Shown: piece after piece, positions 17,584-25,574 of the stretch
Numbering within the stretch: the first letter of the stretch is position 1
How the letters are laid out: every line of letters starts with the position of its first letter
Notes under the pieces: model-generated
Databases searched by the model: none
The model's input: only the letters and a program-made list of their open reading frames with translations
Told to the model about the DNA's origin: nothing
DNA from: SZUA-35 sp964351995
GTDB lineage: Bacteria; Actinomycetota; Acidimicrobiia; Acidimicrobiales; SZUA-35
Length of the DNA stretch: 64,000 bases
Assembly (NCBI GenBank): GCA_964351995.1
Contig: CAYGQE010000019.1
Coordinates: 27,669 to 91,668, forward strand
Reading direction: 5' to 3'
Program-made: the position numbers and the translations under genes

Positions 17584-18528
17584 ATGCGACTCGTCAAAGC
17601 GATGCTCTTCGCGGCCCTCGTGGTCGGATGGTGGCAGCTCTGGCATGTGCGGGATTCGGTCACGTCGGCATACCTCGACGAACGACCGCCGCTTTCGCTC
17701 GAGCTCGAGGGGGTGAATCTCGCACTGGCAGATGCAGACCGTCCTGTCTCGCCCTATGCCCTTGTCCCCGCTGGTGTCGATCGTGCCCCGACCTTCCTAC
17801 CGATCGCTCCGGAGCCGGTCCTCGAAGATCCGTTGTCGGTCGGCATCACCGGTGGAACCGCCAGCTTGTCTGGGCTGGTGCAGCTGGTTGATGGAACGCC
17901 CGTGGCGGGCGCAACGATTCGAATTGAACGCTTCACCAGCGATGGTCAGGCCACCGCTGAGACGGTCAGCGGCGCCGATGGCTCGTGGTCTGCGAGCGGG
18001 TTGCGCGGCGGTCGGCTTCGAGTGCGCGCCTTTGCCCCGAACCAGCTTGCATCAGTCGAGCCCGCCGTTCTCTTGGTCAGCCGGAACGGATCCGCTCGCG
18101 TGCCGCTGACCGTGGCCAGCCCCGCACCGGGGATTCGATTCGACATGGTCGGCCCTCCAGGTATCGCCATCGGTACCGCCGGCACAGCGGCTGTGGTCGT
18201 CAGCCAGGAGGTCGTTGATGAGTGGGGTCGTCTCATCCAGACTCCTGTTCCGTTGCGGGAAACCTCGGCGACGATCTCTGGCGGTCGTCTTCTGTCCGAC
18301 AACAACGTCGTGACTGATGCCGGCGGTGCGGTTCGCTATCTGATTGCTTGCGATGTCGAGAGCGATCCGGTTGTGGTCCTCACCACCGGAGAGGAAAAGG
18401 CGGTCCTCACCATGCCGAGTTGCATGTCAGCAAGCTTGCTCGCCGAGCTGGAAGCCGCGGCGACAGCAGAACGGGCGGCGGAAGAAGAAGCCGAAGCGAG
18501 CTTGGTCAACCCGGGGCCGGTGCGATGA
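17584..18528 (+). CDS. Membrane-anchored protein with carboxypeptidase-regulatory-like beta domain
   Basis: A 314-residue protein of no family I can name with certainty. An N-terminal hydrophobic anchor (KAMLFAALVVGWWQLW) is followed by an extracellular region. Residues about 95-165 (ASLSGLVQLVDGTPVAGATIRIERF...GADGSWSASGLRGGRLRVRAFAP) match the carboxypeptidase regulatory/CNA-B-like beta-sandwich pattern. A second beta-rich domain follows, and the tail is an Ala/Glu-rich helix. Its stop overlaps the start of a class A penicillin-binding protein (ATGA). The likely site is therefore the outer face of the membrane, in peptidoglycan assembly. It probably binds or positions the synthase, which is inferred from coupling only. 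Confidence 0.75.
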   Translation: MRLVKAMLFAALVVGWWQLWHVRDSVTSAYLDERPPLSLELEGVNLALADADRPVSPYALVPAGVDRAPTFLPIAPEPVLEDPLSVGITGGTASLSGLVQLVDGTPVAGATIRIERFTSDGQATAETVSGADGSWSASGLRGGRLRVRAFAPNQLASVEPAVLLVSRNGSARVPLTVASPAPGIRFDMVGPPGIAIGTAGTAAVVVSQEVVDEWGRLIQTPVPLRETSATISGGRLLSDNNVVTDAGGAVRYLIACDVESDPVVVLTTGEEKAVLTMPSCMSASLLAELEAAATAERAAEEEAEASLVNPGPVR

Positions 18529-20765
18529 AGACCGAACGCAATCCCGGCGCCGCACTCGGGACCGCGCTCAAGGTGCTCATCGCCGTGGTGATCTCGGCGT
18601 TCATCGTCCCTCCGGTTGCGGCGGGCGTCGCTGGGCTCACGCTGCTGCGAGCTCCCTTGCCTGGTGACTTGCCAGATCAGCGGCCTCAGATCGAGGCCAT
18701 GCCTTCGGTGGCTTTCGACCGCTACGGGAATCAGATCGCCGTCTTCCGCGGCTTCGATCGCACCGTGCCGATCGAGCCATCTGACATCCCGGGCATCGTG
18801 AACATGGCGGTCATCGCGATCGAGGACCAGCGTTTCTACGAACACAACGGTGTCGACCTCGAAGGCATTGCCCGCGCCGCTCGCATCAACCTCGAGTTCG
18901 GCGAAGTGGTGCAGGGCGGTTCGACCATCACCCAGCAATACATCAAGAACACCTATCTCTCAGGTGACCAGACCTTCGAGCGCAAGTTTCGTGAGGCGCT
19001 GTTGGCCACCGAGCTCGAAGAGCAGCTGACCAAGGACGAGATTCTCTTCGGCTACCTCGAGTCGAGCTACTACGGCGCCGGGGCCTATGGCATCGGTGCT
19101 GCGGCCGAGGTGTACTTCGGCAAGTCGGTCAGCGCTCTCGACATCAGCGAAGCCGCCACCCTTGCCGGAGTTCTTCAGGCTCCGTCTCGATTGTCGCCCC
19201 GGGCTGACATCGACGCAGCAGAGGCTCGACGCCGCCTCGTGCTCCAGGCCATGTTGGACCAGGGCGTCATCAGCGATGAGGAGCATGCTCGCGAGGCGGC
19301 TCGCACGTTGTGGGATGGGAGTGGAGACCGTCCGAGTTCGACGGTCACCTTTGTGTCTCCACCGCCGGCGAACGGTGCCTCAGACCACCCCTACTTCGTT
19401 GATTGGATCGAGGCGCAGCTTCTCGAAGAGCTCGGTCCTGACTTGCTGTACCGAGGTGGGTTGCGCATCCAGACCACGATCGACCCGGCGATGCAACGAT
19501 CCGCCGAGTTGGCCGTTGCTGTCCGGTTGGAGAACACCGAATACCCGGTCGAGATGAGTCTCGTTTCGATCGACCCGAAGTCGGGCCACGTGGTGGCCAT
19601 GGTCGGTGGACGTGACTACGAGAACTCACAAGTGAATCTGGCGATTGGCGGCACCACGGGCTTCCAGCCGGGCAGCTCGTTCAAGCCGATCGTTCTCGCT
19701 GAAGCGTTCTCACAGGGCATTGGTCCGGACACGATCTACCCGGCGCCAGCGGAGTGGACGGTTCCCGGTTGCACCGGCACGGAGTGCACGTTGAGCAACT
19801 ACGACTTCGCTGATCGCGGCGAGATGACGTTGCGCGATGCCACCCGGTCATCCATCAATACGGTCTTCGCCGAGTTGATCACCGACGTGTCGATCGAGCG
19901 GACCGTTCGCACAGCGCGGGCCCTCGGCATCGAGCGGCTCGACCCGGCTTCCCCTTACGGGCCAAGCCTTGCGCTCGGTGCCGCAGAGACGTCACCGCTC
20001 GAGATGGCCTCGGCCTATGGAACGTTTGCGAACCGCGGCCTGCGGATGTCGCCGATTGGTGTCCTTCGAGTCCTCGATCGAAACGACAACGTGCTCATCG
20101 ATCGAACGGTGCGAGGCGGTGTACAAGTGATCGACCAGATCGTGGCTGACAACGTTTCCGACGTCCTGGTCGACGTGGTCACTGATGGCACAGGCCGTCG
20201 GGCGGGAGTCGATGGGCATTCCATTGCGGGCAAGACGGGCACCGGGCAGGAATACCGGGCGGCCTGGTTCGTCGGCTACACCCCGACGCTGGCCACTGCG
20301 GTCTGGATGGGGCACGCCGATGGTTTGGCGTCGCTTCGAGACATCAATGGCGTTGCTCGAGTCACCGGCGGAAGCCACCCCGCCATCGCCTTCAGTGACT
20401 TCATGACTGATGCGCTGATCGCCGTCGATCCCCAGGCCTTCCCCGTTCCGGCCGAACTGACGCAGTTCGAAACCGCAGAAGACGTTGTTGCCCCCATCGA
20501 CCGCACCGCAGCTGGGGTACATGGCAGCGATCGAGAGATCTTGGCTGACTGTGATGGTGAGTGTCGCGTTGACGACATCCCCGAACCATCCCTCGACCCG
20601 CCGCCGGCGACCACGACAACGACAACTGCGCCCACCACAACAGTCGGGCCGCCATCGACCGACCCCGCAGGTCCGACGATCACCACCTCGGCCACCAGCA
20701 CGACCCCGTCGTCCACAACGACTGTTCCCTCGACCAGCACAACCACCTCTACGAACGGGAATTGA
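18525..20765 (+). CDS. Class A penicillin-binding protein (transglycosylase/transpeptidase)
   Basis: A 746-residue bifunctional peptidoglycan synthase. One N-terminal membrane helix is at about 15-40. The GT51 glycosyltransferase domain has EDQRFYEHNGVD (catalytic Glu), GGSTITQQYIKN and the RKFREALLATELE block. The transpeptidase has PGSSFKP (Ser nucleophile), SSINT and KTGTGQ motifs in order. The C-terminal 55 residues are a Thr/Pro/Ser-rich tail, common in actinobacterial PBPs and probably wall-spanning. The start at 18525 overlaps the previous gene, and the stop lies 1 bp before the next. This indicates a three-gene envelope operon. Confidence 0.95.
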   Translation: MKTERNPGAALGTALKVLIAVVISAFIVPPVAAGVAGLTLLRAPLPGDLPDQRPQIEAMPSVAFDRYGNQIAVFRGFDRTVPIEPSDIPGIVNMAVIAIEDQRFYEHNGVDLEGIARAARINLEFGEVVQGGSTITQQYIKNTYLSGDQTFERKFREALLATELEEQLTKDEILFGYLESSYYGAGAYGIGAAAEVYFGKSVSALDISEAATLAGVLQAPSRLSPRADIDAAEARRRLVLQAMLDQGVISDEEHAREAARTLWDGSGDRPSSTVTFVSPPPANGASDHPYFVDWIEAQLLEELGPDLLYRGGLRIQTTIDPAMQRSAELAVAVRLENTEYPVEMSLVSIDPKSGHVVAMVGGRDYENSQVNLAIGGTTGFQPGSSFKPIVLAEAFSQGIGPDTIYPAPAEWTVPGCTGTECTLSNYDFADRGEMTLRDATRSSINTVFAELITDVSIERTVRTARALGIERLDPASPYGPSLALGAAETSPLEMASAYGTFANRGLRMSPIGVLRVLDRNDNVLIDRTVRGGVQVIDQIVADNVSDVLVDVVTDGTGRRAGVDGHSIAGKTGTGQEYRAAWFVGYTPTLATAVWMGHADGLASLRDINGVARVTGGSHPAIAFSDFMTDALIAVDPQAFPVPAELTQFETAEDVVAPIDRTAAGVHGSDREILADCDGECRVDDIPEPSLDPPPATTTTTTAPTTTVGPPSTDPAGPTITTSATSTTPSSTTTVPSTSTTTSTNGN

Positions 20766-20766
20766 C

Positions 20767-22032
20767 ATGACCCGACGCCTTCGCAACACAAGACGGACCG
20801 GGCCTACCGATGTCCTTGACGAAGTCAACGAGCAGTTCCGTGAACTCCTCGCCGCCCCTGCCACTCCTGAGAGGAATGGCTCCCCGTCAGGTTCCGCGAT
20901 GGAATCCGACGACGACGAGACAGCGGCGCCGGTGCCGGAGCTCCCGGTGGTCGAAGCGGCCGCCGTCGAGCTTCCAACGGAGGAGCTGGGAACGATCGAG
21001 CCCGTCGCCGCTCGTATTGCCGGTCCGACTCGACGACTTGGCCGTGCTCCTGCGGGCGGTCGAGTGGCCCCATTTGTCGAGCCTCCCAATCGTTTCGCAC
21101 GCTGGCGAACGTTGCGAGGTTGGCGTCGACAGGGTTTTGTTCCGCTGAGCCCCGGTCGCGAGAAGCGCCGTCACCGAATCTTGCCGAGAACGGTGATCGG
21201 TATCTGCACGATGTTGATGTCGGTGGGGATCGGTGCCGGCTTGGCTGGTGCTGGCTTCTACGCCTACTACGACGATCGATTGGCGGAGAATGAGGCTCAG
21301 GTCGCCGGCTTCGTCGAGACCTTCGATACGCAGTTCTCCGACGCGGCGATTGCGATCACCGGTCAGCGCGATGCAGCGCTCGAGGACATCAGGGCCGAGC
21401 TGTTGCCGCTCGAGGCGTACGTCGCCGATGCGAACGGTGTTGCCACGCTTCCTGATGTTGCTGGACCTTCGGTGTGGTCGATCCGATCGTTGGACGACAA
21501 CGGCCAGGCAACGTCTGGCTCGGCCTTCGCCGTGATCGATCACCTCGGCGGCACGGGGTTGATCACTCAGCTCGACGTGGTCCGCTCATCAGTGGTCACG
21601 CCGGCGCCGCCGGTTGAGTTGATCAAGGGCGATCGAGTCATCCAGGCGACGTTGTGGACGTGGGATGAGGTGAACGGCATTGCCTTGGTCGTCACTGACG
21701 AAGCACTTCCGCTGCTCGAGATCGCCGATACTGCCGAAGCCGATCTGTTGCTCGGACGCTCGGTGTTCGCCATGAGTGGCTTTGGTGCCAGGGGAGCGAC
21801 CGCTTCACCTGGGTTGATGCTCGACCGCTCGGTTCAGGGGCTGCAACACACCGCAGCACTCGGACCGGTTTTCAACGGCGGTCCAATCGTCGATGGCTTC
21901 GGTCAGGTGCTGGGCATGACCACGAGCGAGGTCGCTCCGGAGTTCGGTGACATCAACGTTGCTGTGGATGCCTCGGTGTTCTGTCTGCGAGTCCTGCGCT
22001 GCGTCAACGGCTTCGAAGCCGGCACCAACTGA
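20767..22032 (+). CDS. Membrane protein with degenerate HtrA/trypsin-like fold (pseudoprotease)
   Basis: A 421-residue protein coupled to the penicillin-binding protein (1-bp gap). Residues 1-140 are a charged, disordered cytosolic part. A membrane helix lies at about 140-165 (VIGICTMLMSVGIGAGLAGAGFYAYY), then a short coiled stretch. The periplasm-side domain at about 235-410 follows the HtrA pattern: GSAFAV, a GLITQLDVV strand, NGIALVV, GRSVFAMSGFG, and GPVFNGGPIVDGFGQVLGM. In active proteases these sites read HVV, DLALL and GNSGGP. Here His, Asp and Ser are all replaced, so I call it catalytically dead. A scaffolding or regulatory role for the synthase is inferred from context. Confidence 0.75.
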   Translation: MTRRLRNTRRTGPTDVLDEVNEQFRELLAAPATPERNGSPSGSAMESDDDETAAPVPELPVVEAAAVELPTEELGTIEPVAARIAGPTRRLGRAPAGGRVAPFVEPPNRFARWRTLRGWRRQGFVPLSPGREKRRHRILPRTVIGICTMLMSVGIGAGLAGAGFYAYYDDRLAENEAQVAGFVETFDTQFSDAAIAITGQRDAALEDIRAELLPLEAYVADANGVATLPDVAGPSVWSIRSLDDNGQATSGSAFAVIDHLGGTGLITQLDVVRSSVVTPAPPVELIKGDRVIQATLWTWDEVNGIALVVTDEALPLLEIADTAEADLLLGRSVFAMSGFGARGATASPGLMLDRSVQGLQHTAALGPVFNGGPIVDGFGQVLGMTTSEVAPEFGDINVAVDASVFCLRVLRCVNGFEAGTN

Positions 22033-22034
22033 AG

Positions 22035-22091
22035 TTGGGAGGACCCGACCCCTCCCAACCCAACCACTTGGGAGGGGTCGGGTCCTCCCAA
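22035..22091. terminator. Long perfect inverted repeat between convergent genes
   Basis: Two 24-bp arms (22035-22058 and 22068-22091) are exact reverse complements around a 9-nt loop. Each arm is itself a hairpin (TTGGGAGG...CCTCCCAA). It lies between the pseudoprotease stop (+) and the GNAT stop (-), so it suits a bidirectional terminator. A near-identical core recurs at 36765. Confidence 0.75.
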
Positions 22092-22099
22092 GTCTGCGC

Positions 22100-22655
22100 T
22101 CAGCGGGTGCGGGTGCGGGAGTAGAGGAAGACATCGCGAGGCTCGGCGCTGGCGTTGGGGTGGTAGCCCCAGCGAGGGAGGCACCCATCGAGGGTCATCC
22201 CGATCTTCTCCATGACCTTCGCTGACGCCGGGTTGTCGACGTCGACGTAGGCCTCGACTCGCCAGATCTCTGGTTGGGCCAGCAACCATTCCTGGACGGC
22301 AGCCGCCGCCTCGGTCATCAGGCCCTGGCCCCAGAGCGATCGGCTGAGCACCCAGCCGAACTCGACCTTCGGCGGCCGGATGCCCGCCTCAATCATGTAT
22401 TCGCCTGCGGCGAAACCCGAGTTGCTCGCTGGCGCTCGCAACGTCGCCGGTGTCCGGCACCCACATCCGCGTCAACATGGCAAGGATTCGTTCCGTCTCT
22501 TCGACCGACGGGTGCGGGCGCCACGTGAGATACCTGGTGACGACCGGATCACTTGCATAGTTCGCGAACATTGCCGGCGCATCAGCGATCGTCGGCACGC
22601 GAAGCACCAGCCGCTCGGTCTCGATGCGTTCGGGTGGCTGGACTCTGTTGCTCAT
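22100..22655 (-). pseudogene. GNAT N-acetyltransferase (RimJ/RimL type), frameshifted
   Basis: The N-terminal half (22655 down to about 22450) reads MSNRVQPPERIETERLVLRVPT..., the classic RimJ/RimL opening. The C-terminal half (about 22440-22100) reads EFGWVLSRSLWGQGLMTEAA (acetyl-CoA-binding motif) and NPASAKVMEKIGM, but in another frame. The two halves together make one normal-sized GNAT, so one frameshift near 22440, perhaps with a few lost codons, splits the gene. It could be real decay or a base-call error. The start overlaps the LysE gene stop by 4 bp (ATGA). Relatives acetylate protein or small-molecule amino groups. Confidence 0.75.
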
Positions 22656-23296
22656 TCGCTTCTCCCGGTCGTGGCCAGCAAAACGCCGAGCCCGATCATT
22701 GATGTGCCACCCGCAGTGCTGAGACGCTCGAGACGTTCTGGGTGGCCAGCGAACCAGGCTCGTGCCGTGCCAGCAGCGAAGGCCCAGAGGCTGTCGAGCA
22801 CCAAGGCGATCAGTACGAACACGAGGCCGAGCACCATCATCTGTATCCCTGCCGGGGCACCGTTCGGGTTGACGAACTGGGGAAGGAGGGCAGCGAAGAA
22901 CACGATCGACTTTGGGTTGGCCACGCCGACGATGAAGCCGTCCAGCACAGCAGAACGGCGCAGTGTTCGATCGGCAACGGCCAAGCCAGACGCAGCTGCC
23001 GCTGTGGCTTTTCGATGTCTGATCGATTGCACACCGAGGAACACCAGATAGCCCGCGCCGGCGAACTTGAGGGCGGTGTAGATGGCGCTCGACCGTTCGA
23101 TGATGGCGCCGAGGCCGACCGCGACAAAGGCCACCTGCGCATAGATGCCAACGGCGTTGCCGAGCACTGTTTCGAGGGCAGCTCGCCGCCCGAGCGAGAC
23201 ACCGCGACTGATCACGAACATCACGCTGGGCCCGGGAACGATGATCAGGACAAAAGCGAGCGCAGCGAAGGTGAGGATCGCCGGGTTGGTTGGCAT
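22652..23296 (-). CDS. LysE/RhtB family amino-acid exporter
   Basis: A 214-residue inner-membrane protein with about six hydrophobic segments. The N-terminal block FVLIIVPGPSVMFVISRGVSLGRR contains the conserved PGP of the LysE/RhtB superfamily. The central GAGYLVFLGVQSIR and DGFIVGVANPKSIVFFAALLPQFV blocks are also family hallmarks. Members export basic or neutral amino acids, homoserine lactones or related metabolites, driven by the proton gradient. Its translational overlap with the broken GNAT gene suggests that the two once formed a functional pair. The exported substrate cannot be deduced. Confidence 0.9.
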   Translation of the reverse strand: MPTNPAILTFAALAFVLIIVPGPSVMFVISRGVSLGRRAALETVLGNAVGIYAQVAFVAVGLGAIIERSSAIYTALKFAGAGYLVFLGVQSIRHRKATAAAASGLAVADRTLRRSAVLDGFIVGVANPKSIVFFAALLPQFVNPNGAPAGIQMMVLGLVFVLIALVLDSLWAFAAGTARAWFAGHPERLERLSTAGGTSMIGLGVLLATTGRSE

Positions 23297-23330
23297 CGAC
23301 GCATTGTGCGCTTCATCTGTCCTCCCAAGT

Positions 23331-23819
23331 TCAACTCAGGAGCGGCCCAGCGGTGGAGGCCCAGTCGGCGACAACGTCGTCGAGGGTGTCCATGGCGGTG
23401 TCGAGCATGTAGAGCCCTCGGCTCGGGACCGAGGCATCGAGCTCGACCAGCAGCGGCCGCAGATGCACCTCCGGAGCCAACGCATGATTCGGCGCTGCGC
23501 CGACCATCACAGGCACGGCCTTACAGCCAGCCAGACCATCGTTGCCGTACTGATCAAGAAACGCCTTGAGCAGGCCGGTGTAGGTGGCCTTGTACGTCGG
23601 GCAAGCGGTGACGATCACATCGGCAGCGGCGACTTGTTCGGTGAGCACCTTCACGTCCTCATTGCCCCACTCGAACAGGTGGCTGGCGATGCTGGCCAGT
23701 TCGATCACGACGACCTCGTCGCCGCCGCGAGCAGCGGCGATGACATCGCCAACTGCTTGGCCGACGGTAGTGGTACGACCGCCGGGATTCGGATTTCCGA
23801 TGACGACAGCGACGGTCAC
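23331..23819 (-). CDS. NADPH-dependent FMN reductase (flavodoxin-like)
   Basis: A 162-residue flavin reductase that supplies reduced FMN. The GTG start at 23819 overlaps the stop of the upstream RutA-like oxygenase (GTGA), which decides the start and ties the two together. The glycine-rich VAVVIGNPNPGGRT loop binds the FMN phosphate, and ACPTYKATYTGLLKAFLDQY is the hallmark of the SsuE/MsuE-type NADPH:FMN reductases. It is thus the reductase of a two-component flavin monooxygenase. In the Escherichia coli Rut pathway this role is filled by RutF, which has an unrelated split-barrel fold. Confidence 0.88.
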   Translation of the reverse strand: MTVAVVIGNPNPGGRTTTVGQAVGDVIAAARGGDEVVVIELASIASHLFEWGNEDVKVLTEQVAAADVIVTACPTYKATYTGLLKAFLDQYGNDGLAGCKAVPVMVGAAPNHALAPEVHLRPLLVELDASVPSRGLYMLDTAMDTLDDVVADWASTAGPLLS

Positions 23820-24865
23820 TTGCGTGACTCCATGAGCGGCATGATCTTCTCGCCGAACTCCTTGGTGGCGACGGGGTAGTCGTCGAACACGCACATCGTT
23901 CCCTTGACGCCGGGGATCGCTGCGACCTCGTCGAGCTTGGCGGCGATGGTGGCATGGCTGCCAACGATCGGGCCGATGTTGAGGTTGAACGCACCCTGCA
24001 TCTCGGTGATCTTGTCGGCGGTGGCGCCTGCGGTGTCGAGCTCAGCCTGGCCGGTCATGAACTTGATGGCTTCGAGATCGGCGCCGTCTTTGTAGTGCTG
24101 CCACTTGGCTTCGGCCTCGGCGTCGGTCTCGCCCATCGTGATCTGGAACAAGACGTAGATGCCGACATCGCGGCCGGACTTCTCAGCGGCCTCGACGAGT
24201 CGAGCGGCATCGGCGCGGACAACATCGAGGTCGCCGGTGCCGATGATGAACTGGTAGTCGCCGTACGTGGCGCAGAATTCCATGCCGCGATCGGATTGGC
24301 CGGCACACACGAGCGGAACTTTGCCTGCAGCAGGGGGCGGGCTGAGGCGGCAGTCGTCCATCTGGAAGTATTCGCCCTTGAGGTCGCTGACGCCGTCAGA
24401 CCAGAGGTCTTGCATGATCTTCACGTACTCGGTGGCGTAGTCGTAGCGCTTCTCGTAATACCAGTCGCCCGGCCAGACGCCCATCTGGCTGTATTCGATT
24501 TGGTTCCAACCGGACACGATGTTGATGCCGAAGCGGCCACCACTGATGTCGTCAATGGTCGACGCCATGCGGGCCACCATGGCGGGCTCCATCGTCGGGA
24601 GGGCAACGGATGCGAAGAGTCCGATCTTCTCGGTGACCGCAGCCAGACCGGACATCAGAGCGAAGGACTCCATGTTGTGGTCCCAGAATTCGGTGTCGCC
24701 GCCGAAACCACGCAGTTTGACCATCGACAGCAGGAACTCGAACCCTTGGGCCTCGGCTTCGAGGGCCGTCTTCTTGTTGAGTTCGAACGACGGCATGTAC
24801 TGCGGTGCGTTCTTGGACATCATCCAGCCGTTGTTGCCAATGGGAATGAAGATGCCGACGTCCAT
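23816..24865 (-). CDS. rutA: RutA-like pyrimidine monooxygenase (LLM flavin-dependent)
   Basis: A 349-residue TIM-barrel flavin oxygenase. Similarity to E. coli RutA as I recall it is extensive and covers the whole length: the GIFIPIGNNGW opening, PQYMPSFELNK, SMVKLRGFGG, EFWDHNMESFALM, VARMASTIDDISGGRFG, GVWPGDWYYEKRYDY, VCAGQSDRGMEF and the final FGEKIMPLM. RutA opens the uracil ring with O2 and FMNH2. The ATG at 24865 has AAGGAG 7-8 bp upstream. It is coupled to an FMN reductase and follows an isochorismatase-type amidohydrolase, matching the RutA-RutF-RutB logic. Activity on a different amide or pyrimidine ring remains possible. Confidence 0.88.
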   Translation of the reverse strand: MDVGIFIPIGNNGWMMSKNAPQYMPSFELNKKTALEAEAQGFEFLLSMVKLRGFGGDTEFWDHNMESFALMSGLAAVTEKIGLFASVALPTMEPAMVARMASTIDDISGGRFGINIVSGWNQIEYSQMGVWPGDWYYEKRYDYATEYVKIMQDLWSDGVSDLKGEYFQMDDCRLSPPPAAGKVPLVCAGQSDRGMEFCATYGDYQFIIGTGDLDVVRADAARLVEAAEKSGRDVGIYVLFQITMGETDAEAEAKWQHYKDGADLEAIKFMTGQAELDTAGATADKITEMQGAFNLNIGPIVGSHATIAAKLDEVAAIPGVKGTMCVFDDYPVATKEFGEKIMPLMESRK

Positions 24866-24882
24866 GGGTGCTCCTTGTGTTG

Positions 24883-24898
24883 ACCGCAGCTCTGCGGT
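24883..24898. promoter_or_regulatory. Short dyad upstream of rutA
   Basis: ACCGCAG-ct-CTGCGGT is a perfect 7-bp inverted repeat 18 bp before the rutA-like start, inside the 93-bp gap after the amidohydrolase gene. It could be an operator or an mRNA hairpin. Confidence 0.3.
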
Positions 24899-24958
24899 GA
24901 TGAGAAAGCCTTGACTAGCACTGAACAAGGTGAAGGGGCGGAGGGGAACCGTGAATTC

Positions 24959-25561
24959 TCAGTTTCCGAGCTGGGCGAGGACCGACTCGAGGGGGTCGAC
25001 GTCGGCGTATTTTGCGTCGAGGTCGAAGAGGCTGGACTCGTGGGTTTCGGGCTTGCGGTCGCCGCACGCTTCAGGCACCACGATCGGAACGAGGTTGTGC
25101 TGGCAGGCATCGAGGGCGGTGGCTCGCACGCAGCCACTGGTCGACACACCGCCAATCACCACCGTGTCGACGCCGAGTGCGGTGAGCTGTTCGGCGAGGT
25201 CGGTGCCGAAGAATGACGAGGCTCCTTGCTTGGTGATGATGGCCTCACCGTCGGCGGGAACGAGCTCGGGCAGCCACTCGCCAAGCTGGTTGCCTCGATC
25301 GAACGATGCGAGAGCGCCGACCTTGCGGTAGAAGACTCCGCCGTTGCCGCCGCCCGGGTCGAACTCGACACGGGTCCAGAACACGGGCACGTCGTTGGCC
25401 CTTGATGCTTGGACCAGTGCAACGCACCCGTCGATGCTGGAACGGTCGCCGAGATCGAGCGGTGATCCCTCGGTGAAGTAGGCCTGGCACATGTCGACGA
25501 CGACCACGGCCGCCTTGTCACCAAAACCGAGCCGCCGGTTGAAGGATTGTGGGGCGTTCAT
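24959..25561 (-). CDS. Isochorismatase-family amidohydrolase (N-carbamoylsarcosine amidase/RutB-like)
   Basis: A 200-residue cysteine hydrolase. The catalytic triad of the family is visible: Asp in VVVVDMCQAYF, Lys in ITKQGASSFF, and Cys in VSTSGCVRATALDACQ, the last preceded by the usual non-proline cis-peptide region. The C-terminal text (EACGDRKPETHESSLFDLDAKYADV) resembles N-carbamoylsarcosine amidohydrolases, which release ammonia and CO2 from a ureido group. In the Rut pathway RutB performs the same chemistry on ureidoacrylate. Being next to the RutA-like oxygenase, it is the natural second enzyme here. The exact substrate is uncertain. Confidence 0.85.
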   Translation of the reverse strand: MNAPQSFNRRLGFGDKAAVVVVDMCQAYFTEGSPLDLGDRSSIDGCVALVQASRANDVPVFWTRVEFDPGGGNGGVFYRKVGALASFDRGNQLGEWLPELVPADGEAIITKQGASSFFGTDLAEQLTALGVDTVVIGGVSTSGCVRATALDACQHNLVPIVVPEACGDRKPETHESSLFDLDAKYADVDPLESVLAQLGN

Positions 25562-25574
25562 GCGGCGCCCGAGA

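Noticed and set aside
20581..20760. ACN-rich stretch at the end of the penicillin-binding protein as a separate repeat element
   Set aside because: It is simply Thr/Pro/Ser codon runs of the protein tail with no fixed repeat unit.
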